DNA from: Clostridiaceae bacterium
GTDB lineage: Bacteria; Bacillota_A; Clostridia; Acetivibrionales; Acetivibrionaceae
Length of the DNA stretch: 5,180 bases
Reading direction: 5' to 3'
Assembly: GCA_012513545.1 (NCBI GenBank)
Contig: JAAZCB010000083.1
Span: 1-5,180, forward strand
Shown piece after piece: positions 1-5,180 of this stretch (position 1 is the first letter of the stretch; the number at the start of each line of letters is the position of its first letter). Both the position numbers and the translations under genes were made by a program. The notes below the pieces were generated by a model. The model was not told where the DNA came from. It worked only from the letters and a program-made list of their open reading frames with translations, and did not search any database.

Positions 1-7
1 AGGATAA

Positions 8-58
8 GTCGAATCACTGTTTGAGCGAAGCGAGTTTGATTCGACCCGTAGCGAGTTT
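8..58. repeat. Inverted repeat with nested mirror repeat, possible interspersed repeat
   Basis: GTCGAATCA at 8-16 is the exact reverse complement of TGATTCGAC at 37-45, so a 9-bp stem with a 20-base loop can form. The loop is largely a perfect mirror repeat (it reads the same backwards on one strand) covering 19-38 and centred between 28 and 29. The 9-mer AGCGAGTTT occurs at 29-37 and again at 50-58. This density of symmetry is unlike the rest of the window. It could be the edge of an interspersed intergenic repeat or the 3' region of an upstream transcription unit. No T-run follows the stem, so it is not a standard terminator. The repeats are read directly from the sequence; their role is unknown. 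Confidence 0.5.
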
Positions 59-139
59 ACATTCTCTTAGCCTTGGAGCTTTAGTTCTTGGAATAATCTG
101 GTGCACGATTAAAATGTACACCCGTTTGTGGTGAAGGTG

Positions 140-168
140 TTGACACTGGACATCCAATATGATAGATT
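140..168 (+). promoter_or_regulatory. Sigma-A-type promoter for the cobalamin-transport operon
   Basis: A perfect -35 box TTGACA (140-145) is followed after 17 bases by TAGATT (163-168), which matches 4 of 6 positions of TATAAT. Transcription would start near 175, about 14 bases before the first base-paired helix of the riboswitch, which is a sensible position. A weaker alternative, TTGAGT (220-225) with TTAAAT (243-248), lies inside the aptamer and would cut off the 5' strand of P1, so it is less likely. Confidence 0.55.
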
Positions 169-188
169 TTAAACAACTTAATAATCTG

Positions 189-463
189 ATTTACAGGTTG
201 CTGCCTGGTAAGTTTCAAGTTGAGTGGCGAATCATAATCAGTTTAAATATGCTGATAGTGATTACAATAAAGGGTGAAACCTTTGAAATGCTACATATCC
301 CGAAGTGGAAAGGAAACCTTACCTGGACAGTATAATAGGGAAGCAGGTTAAATTCCTGCGCGGTCCCGCCGCTGTGAGGGCTAGACATTTTATAAGATGC
401 CACTGATTAACCGGGAAGGCATAAGATGTCGATGAATCCAAGCCAGAAGACCTGCCTGTAAAT
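189..463 (+). promoter_or_regulatory. Cobalamin (B12) riboswitch aptamer
   Basis: The B12 box AAGCCAGAAGACCTGCC is at 440-456. Other conserved core parts lie in the correct order: AATAGGGAA (334-342), a GCAGG/CCTGC helix (343-347 with 355-359), GCGGTCCCGCCGCTGTGA (360-377), GCCACTG (399-405) and GGGAAGGC (413-420). Closing helix P1 is a perfect 9-bp pairing of ATTTACAGG (189-197) with CCTGTAAAT (455-463), directly after the B12 box. Between P1 and the core is an unusually long arm, 201-216 paired with 313-330, with hairpins inside it. The family binds adenosylcobalamin or related corrinoids and normally represses when ligand is bound. The gene downstream encodes a corrinoid-type binding protein, which fits. 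The call is very secure; the exact 5' boundary is inferred from the pairing. Confidence 0.95.
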
Positions 464-586
464 TGCACCGCAGACTCTACGAGCGATGGAGGGTGTTGTA
501 ATGTGTTATTACCGCGGAATTAGCCATTATGAACTTCTTGATGTTTGCTCTGGTCGAGGGTTTATTTTTTAGGTTAATTTTTTTAT
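464..586 (+). promoter_or_regulatory. Riboswitch expression platform / operon leader
   Basis: This leader separates the aptamer from the ribosome binding site. Visible structures are an imperfect stem CACC (467-470 region) with GGTG (about 492-495), a 5-bp hairpin GTAAT (498-502) with ATTAC (508-512), and a long-range pairing AATTAGCC (518-525) with GGTTAATT (572-579). The last includes one G-U pair, encloses a small CTC/GAG hairpin (548-558), and is followed directly by a T-run to 584. It could act as a weak terminator, but the stem is AT-rich and the loop long. No strong GC-rich terminator and no clear pairing partner for the Shine-Dalgarno were found, so the control mechanism is unresolved. 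Confidence 0.4.
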
Positions 587-593
587 GGGGAGA
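587..593 (+). promoter_or_regulatory. Ribosome binding site of btuF-like gene
   Basis: GGGGAGA lies 5 bases before the ATG at 599 and directly after a T-rich stretch (578-584). It is the only good Shine-Dalgarno near this start and would be the natural target if the riboswitch acts on translation. Confidence 0.65.
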
Positions 594-598
594 ATAAC

Positions 599-1537
599 AT
601 GAAAGCAAGAAATATAGTTTTGTTTTTTATAACGGTACTGCTGGCTGTTCAGATTACAGGCTGCAGCGGCAGCAAGGAGAACATGTCACAGGACGGCGCA
701 TTAAAGAAAGAAGTACAGGTATCGTATCCCATAACTGTTGAGGATTCTTTTGGGAGAAAAATAGTTTTAGACCATGAACCTCAAAGAGTAGTGTCAATTG
801 CTCCTAATATAACTGAAGCAATTTATGCTCTGAATAAAGAGGACAGGCTGGTGGGGAGGACGGACTACTGCGATTATCCTCCTGAAGTGGCTCAAATAGA
901 GAGCGTAGGTGATATACGGCAGCCGAATATAGAAAGAGTTCTTGAGCTCAAGCCTGACCTGGTTTTTGCATCAACTCACTTCCAGAAGGAGACTCTTTCC
1001 AAGCTGGAAGAGGTTAATATCAAGGTTGCGGTGCTTTATGGGGAAGAAAGCTTTGACGGTGTGTATGACGTAATACAGAAGACCGGAATTTTTCTTAATG
1101 CACAAAATGAAGCGGAAGACCTTGTTAAAAACATGAAGGACAAGGTTGAAATGGTTAAGGATAAGGTCAGGGAACTCGAAAAGCCTGATGTGTATTATGT
1201 TGTAAGTTACGGTAAGTATGGGGATTATACAGCCGGCAGGGGAACATTTATTGCAAGTCTTATAGAGACTGCAGGTGGGAAAAACGCTGCTGATGATGTT
1301 GAAGGCTGGAATTACAGCCTTGAGAGACTACTTGAAAAGGACCCGGACATAATGATATGCTCAAAATACTTTGAGTCAAAAGCTGGTATTGAAGGCACCA
1401 ACGGATATGACTCCTTAAAGGCGGTTAAGGGCGGGAAGCTTTTCGAAATTGACAATAATATGTTGGACAGACAGGGACCAAGGCTTGCTGATGGTCTCTA
1501 CGAGATGGCAAGAATTATTCATCCTGAAGCATTTTAA
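599..1537 (+). CDS. btuF: Cobalamin/corrinoid ABC transporter substrate-binding lipoprotein (BtuF-like)
   Basis: The 312-residue protein is a class III periplasmic-binding protein of the BtuF/FhuD/TroA-like fold that captures ligand outside the membrane and delivers it to the permease. It begins with a lipoprotein signal: basic start, hydrophobic stretch to about residue 18, then lipobox ITGC with the lipidated Cys at 22. The N-terminal lobe has RVVSIAPNITEAIYAL (63-78) and GRTDYCDYPP (86-95), typical of corrinoid-binding members, then ERVLELKPDLVFA (112-124). A long charged linker helix lies near 168-195 and the C-terminal lobe follows, with TAGGKNAADDVEGWNYSLE around 224-242. The start ATG has GGGGAGA at 587-593, about 5 bases upstream. 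The family fold is certain. Corrinoid as ligand rests on the upstream B12 riboswitch together with the sequence style; a siderophore or haem ligand is less likely. Confidence 0.9.
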   Translation: MKARNIVLFFITVLLAVQITGCSGSKENMSQDGALKKEVQVSYPITVEDSFGRKIVLDHEPQRVVSIAPNITEAIYALNKEDRLVGRTDYCDYPPEVAQIESVGDIRQPNIERVLELKPDLVFASTHFQKETLSKLEEVNIKVAVLYGEESFDGVYDVIQKTGIFLNAQNEAEDLVKNMKDKVEMVKDKVRELEKPDVYYVVSYGKYGDYTAGRGTFIASLIETAGGKNAADDVEGWNYSLERLLEKDPDIMICSKYFESKAGIEGTNGYDSLKAVKGGKLFEIDNNMLDRQGPRLADGLYEMARIIHPEAF

Positions 1538-1572
1538 GAAATATGTTTAGAGAAGATATCAAGGTGATATTA

Positions 1573-2619
1573 ATGGATAGAAAGTATGGGCTCCGCTTGA
1601 CTTTATTAATAGGGTTTTTGTTATTGCTGGTTCTGATAGTATTTCTGACTACTATAGGAACTGCAAACATATCTTTTGTGGATACGATGCGTATAATATG
1701 CCGGAAGATACCTTTTTTAGGCAGTGTTGTTTCTGGCGAAGGAATAAGTGAAGTCCACAGTATGATTGTGTTGAAGGTAAGACTCCCAAGGCTCATAGCT
1801 GCAGCAGTTATCGGTATGGGGCTATCTGTAAGCGGGGCTGCATATCAGGGAATGTTTGTTAATCCGCTTGCAGATCCATATGTGCTTGGAGTCTCCTCAG
1901 GAGCAGCTCTTGGCGCTGCTATCGCTATAGCGGCAGGCTTTGAAAGTAGTGTTGGCGGCTTTGGAATAGCAGCAGTAGCTGCATTTGTATTTTCTATCCT
2001 TACCATTTTTATTGTATTTGGTATTGCTAAAACAGGAACGAAAATCTCAAATACAAATCTGCTTCTTTCCGGTGTTGCGGTTGGCAATTTTGCCTTATCG
2101 GTTATAGCAGTAATCATGGTACTAAACAGAGACAGGGTTGATAAAATTGTGTTCTGGACACTTGGTAGTGTTTCAACTGCAAGCTGGAATCAGCTTGTAT
2201 TACTTGTCCCGATTGTTACTTGTGGTGTAATTCTTATTCTGATATATGCAAGGGATCTGAACATTATCGCATCAGGAGAGGATGAAGCGAGGAGTCTTGG
2301 AGTTGAGGTTGAAAGCGTAAAAAAAATACTGCTTCTCATTTGCTCGCTTATAGTAGCTGCATGTGTATCTGTGGGAGGAATTATTGGGTTTGTAGGGCTG
2401 ATTATTCCTCATACGATCAGGCTTGTAACAGGTTCGGACAACAGATTGGTACTGCCCTTCTCGGCAGTTGGCGGCGCAATTTTTCTGATTGTTTGCGACA
2501 CTCTGGCAAGAAGTGTTGTTTCTCCGGCAGAAATTCCTGTCGGGGCTTTAACTTCGATGTTTGGAGCACCATTTTTTATATTTCTTTTAATGAGAAGAAA
2601 GAAGAGGATGATGATTTAG
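1573..2619 (+). CDS. btuC: Cobalamin/corrinoid ABC transporter permease (FecCD/BtuC family)
   Basis: This is a polytopic membrane subunit of a type II ABC importer; two copies form the translocation path. From the chosen start it is 348 residues, normal for the family, which usually has ten membrane helices. Helix 1 is at about 7-28. Family hallmarks are NPLADPYVLGVSSGAALGA (97-115), the cytoplasmic coupling region SGEDEARSLGV (234-244) that contacts the ATPase, GFVGLIIPH (272-280), and a C-terminal EIPVGALTSMFGAPFFIFLL (320-339). The ATG at 1573 has AAGGTGAT six bases upstream, a strong ribosome binding site. An in-frame ATG at 1543 would add ten residues, but it has only a weak AAGAAA before it and sits 5 bases after the btuF-like stop. 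Corrinoid specificity is inferred from the operon, because FecCD permeases also move iron complexes. Confidence 0.9.
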   Translation: MDRKYGLRLTLLIGFLLLLVLIVFLTTIGTANISFVDTMRIICRKIPFLGSVVSGEGISEVHSMIVLKVRLPRLIAAAVIGMGLSVSGAAYQGMFVNPLADPYVLGVSSGAALGAAIAIAAGFESSVGGFGIAAVAAFVFSILTIFIVFGIAKTGTKISNTNLLLSGVAVGNFALSVIAVIMVLNRDRVDKIVFWTLGSVSTASWNQLVLLVPIVTCGVILILIYARDLNIIASGEDEARSLGVEVESVKKILLLICSLIVAACVSVGGIIGFVGLIIPHTIRLVTGSDNRLVLPFSAVGGAIFLIVCDTLARSVVSPAEIPVGALTSMFGAPFFIFLLMRRKKRMMI

Positions 2620-2620
2620 T

Positions 2621-3412
2621 ATGGAATTTGGAAAGGTATACCCATTGGCGGTAAAGAATCTGAATATGTCCTACAGGCAGACAAAGGTACTCTCTGATAT
2701 TTCCTTAAAGCTTGACCAGGGAAAGCTCTACGGCATTTTAGGTCCAAATGGTTCGGGGAAAACCACTTTTCTAAAAAGTATTGCAAGGGCTCTTAAAACT
2801 AAGGCGGGAACTGTTTTTGTAGAGGGGGCCGATATAAGTAAATTGAAAAACCGGGAGCTTTCCACAAAATTAGCATGTATGTATCAGGGGACAGAAACAA
2901 GCTGTGATTTTTCAATCATGGATGTAGTCCTTATGGGAAGATATCCTTATTTAAAGAGGTTTCAGACGGAAGGCAGCATTGATCGGGATATTGCAAAGAA
3001 AGCAATGATTGCTTCAAATGTCTGGCACCTGAAAGACAGAAGAATTAATGAGGTAAGCGGAGGGGAAAGGCAAAGGGTGTTTATTGCCAGGGCGCTTGTT
3101 CAGCAGACAGGAGTAATACTTCTCGATGAGCCAGTTTCGCACCTTGACATTCACCACCAGATGGAGGTTCTCGATATTATTAAAGGGTTGACAAAAGATA
3201 ACAAAACGGTTATAACTGTATTACACGATTTGAACCTTGCTTCATCCTATTGTGATCATCTGATATTGATAAATAAGGGTACTATTGTTGCCCAGGGTGA
3301 ACCGGGAAAAGTACTCACAGCAGAAAATATAGAAAGGGCGTATGGGATTAAACCGCATTTAATCCGTGATGTTAGTAGTAATAAGCCGTATATATTGCCT
3401 GTTAAAGTATGA
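2621..3412 (+). CDS. btuD: Cobalamin/corrinoid ABC transporter ATP-binding protein (BtuD/FecE family)
   Basis: This is the 263-residue cytoplasmic ATPase that powers the importer. All nucleotide-binding motifs are intact: Walker A GPNGSGKTT (41-49), Q-loop Gln89, signature SGGERQ (146-151), Walker B VILLDEP (165-171) with catalytic Glu170, D-loop SHLD (173-176) and switch His202 in VLHDLNLA. DEPVSHLDIHHQ and HDLNLASSYCDH are characteristic of the FecE/BtuD/HmuV group. Its ATG starts one base after the permease stop, so the two are probably translationally coupled. The nearest Shine-Dalgarno-like GAGG (2604-2607) is rather far upstream, and a TTG at 2645 with GGAAAGG before it is a minor alternative start. 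The ligand is assigned from operon context; the ATPase role is certain. Confidence 0.92.
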   Translation: MEFGKVYPLAVKNLNMSYRQTKVLSDISLKLDQGKLYGILGPNGSGKTTFLKSIARALKTKAGTVFVEGADISKLKNRELSTKLACMYQGTETSCDFSIMDVVLMGRYPYLKRFQTEGSIDRDIAKKAMIASNVWHLKDRRINEVSGGERQRVFIARALVQQTGVILLDEPVSHLDIHHQMEVLDIIKGLTKDNKTVITVLHDLNLASSYCDHLILINKGTIVAQGEPGKVLTAENIERAYGIKPHLIRDVSSNKPYILPVKV

Positions 3413-3454
3413 TTATGGGAATGGACCGGGTTGGAAAGGTTTTTTATACAATAT

Positions 3455-4681
3455 ATGGATACAGAAGGAATTTGGAAAAAGAATATAACATTTTTTTTGA
3501 CAGGGCAGACAATTTCTCTCTTCGGGTCAATGTTGGTTCAGTATGCGATTACATGGTATATCACATTAGAAACTCAATCAGGGATGATGATGGCCTTATC
3601 TATAATATGCGGCTTTGTGCCTACTTTTCTCATTTCTCCCTTTGCGGGGGTGTGGGCTGACCGGTATAACCGAAAGCTGCTTATTATTCTTGCGGATTCA
3701 ATGATAGCTGTCGCAACACTTGTTCTTGCATTGCTTTTTTTAATGGATTATGGCTCCATAGGATTGCTTTTTGCAGCATCTGCCGTACGTTCTCTTGGCT
3801 CAGGAATTCAAACGCCGGCGATAGGGGCATATATCCCGCAGCTTGTGCCGGAGGACCAATTAACAAGAATAAATGGAACAAACAGCAGTATTCAAGCATT
3901 TGTTATGCTTGTGGCACCGATTTTAAGTGCTGCATTGCTGTACAAGGCTACCATTGAGGCTATATTTTTTATAGATGTTGTCACCGCGGCGATTGCGATT
4001 ATTATCCTGCTTTTGTTTTTAAATGTGCCTGCTCATGCAAAAGCTCTTGAAAGTATAAAAATCAGTTATTTTGAAGATGTGCGTGAAGGGCTTGCATACA
4101 TCAGAAATCATAGATTTATAAAAACGCTATTTATATATACAGCAATAAACCATATACTGATTTCACCTATGGCGTTTTTAACACCTCTGCAGGTAACACG
4201 CAGCTTTGGAGATGATGTTTGGCGTCTGACAGCTATTGAAGTTACTTTTTCCATAGGAATGATTCTTGGTGGGGTAATTATGGCCTCCTGGGGTGGGTTT
4301 AAAAACAAGTCCGTAACAATTATCACGTCAATTATTGTTATGGCAGCTTGTACAGTTGCGCTTGGAATTGTTCGGGTATTTCCTGTCTATCTCTTTTTTA
4401 TGGCTGTAGTTGGTATTGCTATTCCGATGTTAAATACACCTTTTACAGTATTGCTGCAGCTTAAGGTTGAACCGGATTTTCAAGGAAGAGTATTCGGTGT
4501 TCTTACTATGATATCAAGCTCCTTAATGCCCCTGGCAATGCTTGTGTATGGACCGACAGCCGATTTCATCAAGATTGAATGGCTACTAATGGTAACTGGA
4601 GTACTCATGCTTGTTGAATGCTTTGCCATGTTACGAAACAAAGTTATTATTGAAGCTGGAAAAGTTGACGAGATTGCGTAA
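3455..4681 (+). CDS. Major facilitator superfamily transporter (MFS_3/EntS-like), substrate unknown
   Basis: This is a secondary transporter of 408 residues from the chosen start, the usual size for a 12-helix MFS protein. It opens with WKKNITFFLTGQTISLFGS, typical of EntS and macrolide-efflux-like MFS members. The loop after helix 2 carries motif A as GVWADRYNRK (65-74), and a degenerate copy, GGVIMASWGGFKNK, follows in the second half. Many related proteins are proton-driven exporters. It follows the ATPase gene by 42 bases with no terminator or promoter between, so it is probably in the B12-controlled operon. The reading frame has no ATG before 3455. A TTG at 3431 with GGGAATGG upstream would add eight residues and cannot be excluded; ATG was chosen because it gives the family-like N-terminus. 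The substrate cannot be read from the sequence: corrinoid, siderophore or drug export are all possible. Confidence 0.88.
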   Translation: MDTEGIWKKNITFFLTGQTISLFGSMLVQYAITWYITLETQSGMMMALSIICGFVPTFLISPFAGVWADRYNRKLLIILADSMIAVATLVLALLFLMDYGSIGLLFAASAVRSLGSGIQTPAIGAYIPQLVPEDQLTRINGTNSSIQAFVMLVAPILSAALLYKATIEAIFFIDVVTAAIAIIILLLFLNVPAHAKALESIKISYFEDVREGLAYIRNHRFIKTLFIYTAINHILISPMAFLTPLQVTRSFGDDVWRLTAIEVTFSIGMILGGVIMASWGGFKNKSVTIITSIIVMAACTVALGIVRVFPVYLFFMAVVGIAIPMLNTPFTVLLQLKVEPDFQGRVFGVLTMISSSLMPLAMLVYGPTADFIKIEWLLMVTGVLMLVECFAMLRNKVIIEAGKVDEIA

Positions 4682-4769
4682 AAAAAATAGATTTTATTGC
4701 CAACACCGGGTATAAATATTAGTAATACATGCAATAATTAACAATGAGGCTTTCTGATTCAAATTCTTT

Positions 4770-4792
4770 GTCCCTGAGGGGACTATTTTTTT
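4770..4792 (+). terminator. Rho-independent terminator after the MFS gene
   Basis: GTCCC (4770-4774) pairs with GGGAC (4779-4783) around the loop TGAG. The stem is followed by TATTTTTTT to 4792. The stem is short at 5 bp but GC-rich, and the T-run is good. It lies about 90 bases after the MFS stop and would end the cobalamin-transport unit. Confidence 0.75.
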
Positions 4793-4793
4793 G

Positions 4794-4823
4794 TTGACAT
4801 TTAGTACTTGCAAAGTCCAGAAT
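4794..4823 (+). promoter_or_regulatory. Probable promoter of the rlmD-type gene
   Basis: A perfect TTGACA (4794-4799) begins one base after the terminator T-run. At 18 bases spacing CAGAAT (4818-4823) matches 4 of 6 positions of TATAAT. A 10-bp perfect palindrome, AGATATATCT (4824-4833), lies at the expected start site. The -35 is convincing, the -10 is modest. Confidence 0.45.
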
Positions 4824-4884
4824 AGATATATCTCTAATTATGCATTATTTCTATGTAAATAAATGAATGGATGGTGGGTAAATT

Positions 4885-5180
4885 TTGACACCTGTCAGGA
4901 AGAATGAAAAATATATTTTAGATATTACCGGAATGACCCATGAAGGCCAGGGCGTCGGCAGGGTCGATAATTTTACTGTCTTCGTTGAAGGTCCAATTGA
5001 AGGGGAAAAGGTTGAAGTAAAGATAATAAAAGTTTCGAAAAGCTATGCTGTAGGAAAGCTCTTAAAAGTACTTGAGCAATCTCCTCACAGGAACGAGCCG
5101 GCCTGCGGCATTTATAAGAGGTGCGGAGGCTGTGGTCTGCAGCACATGAGCTATGAGGCAACACTGGGTTTCAAGACAAG
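4885..5180 (+). CDS. rlmD: 23S rRNA (uracil-C5)-methyltransferase, RlmD/RumA family, 5' part
   Basis: Only the first 98 codons are inside the window; the family is usually about 450 residues. These enzymes methylate C5 of a uridine in 23S rRNA using S-adenosylmethionine. The N-terminus is a TRAM RNA-binding domain (about 5-62), with ITGMTHEGQGVGRVDNFTVF (13-32) and the strand pattern VEGPIEGEKVEVKI. It is followed by the iron-sulfur cysteine cluster C74-x5-C80-G-G-C83-GLQH, diagnostic of RumA-type enzymes. The catalytic and SAM-binding domain lies beyond the window edge. The start is TTG, since an in-frame TAA lies just upstream at 4879-4881 and the first in-frame ATG (residue 17) is already inside the TRAM domain. 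GGTGGG (4873-4878) gives a ribosome binding site six bases before the TTG. RlmD, RlmCD and TrmA-like relatives cannot be separated from this fragment. The gene probably has its own promoter. Confidence 0.88.
   Translation, partial: MTPVRKNEKYILDITGMTHEGQGVGRVDNFTVFVEGPIEGEKVEVKIIKVSKSYAVGKLLKVLEQSPHRNEPACGIYKRCGGCGLQHMSYEATLGFKT

Noticed and set aside
17..95. Minus-strand frame through the repeat region that stops near 17-19
   Set aside because: No recognisable protein, no start with a ribosome binding site, and its sequence is dictated by the repeat structure.
3..134. Open frame on the plus strand from the window edge, ending in TGA at 132-134, with a hydrophobic tail
   Set aside because: It runs through the inverted and mirror repeats, resembles no protein I know, and 44 codons open by chance is common. 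It could still be the end of an upstream gene, but nothing supports it.
215..403. 62-codon minus-strand frame
   Set aside because: Lies antisense to the cobalamin riboswitch, which fully explains the conserved sequence here.
2340..2654. 104-codon plus-strand frame across the permease/ATPase junction
   Set aside because: Shadow of the permease gene; composition rich in Cys, Arg and Ser with no recognisable domain.
3409..3660. 83-codon plus-strand frame overlapping the start of the MFS gene
   Set aside because: It is the same DNA in another frame. The protein has no family features, while the overlapping MFS frame has clear helices and motif A.
4682..4769. AT-rich stretch after the MFS stop, searched for a small gene or RNA
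   Set aside because: No open frame with a ribosome binding site and no strong structure seen before the terminator.
4973..5164. 63-codon minus-strand frame at the right edge
   Set aside because: Antisense to the TRAM domain and cysteine cluster of the rlmD-type gene, which is the evident coding strand.

Overview
The window looks like a piece of a Gram-positive, low-to-moderate G+C chromosome, most likely from the class Clostridia. The reasons are strong purine-rich ribosome binding sites, use of TTG starts, a lipoprotein-type substrate-binding protein (expected where there is no periplasm), a cobalamin riboswitch in a long leader, and the style of the proteins. No species can be named from the sequence alone.

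Layout: bases 1-135 hold no convincing gene. They carry a striking inverted repeat (8-45) with a nested mirror repeat, probably part of an interspersed repeat. A sigma-A-like promoter (140-168) comes next, followed by a cobalamin riboswitch aptamer (about 189-463) and its downstream leader up to the first ribosome binding site at 587. Four genes follow on the plus strand with short gaps: a corrinoid-binding lipoprotein (btuF-like, 599-1537), a FecCD/BtuC-type permease (1573-2619), a BtuD/FecE-type ATPase (2621-3412) and a major facilitator superfamily transporter (about 3455-4681). An intrinsic terminator (4770-4792) closes this unit. A new promoter starts directly after it and leads to the 5' end of an rlmD/rumA-type 23S rRNA uracil-C5-methyltransferase gene (4885 to beyond the window).

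How the parts work together: the B12-sensing leader should turn the unit down when adenosylcobalamin or a related corrinoid is plentiful. The lipoprotein captures corrinoid outside the membrane, and two copies each of permease and ATPase import it using ATP. The MFS gene shares the transcription unit, with no visible terminator or promoter before it. Its substrate is unknown, and its presence in a B12-controlled unit is the most functionally open question here. The methyltransferase gene appears to be a separate transcription unit.

I see no new multi-gene system. The points that deserve a second look are the enlarged peripheral arm of the riboswitch, the unclear expression platform, the co-regulated MFS transporter, and the repeat at the left edge.
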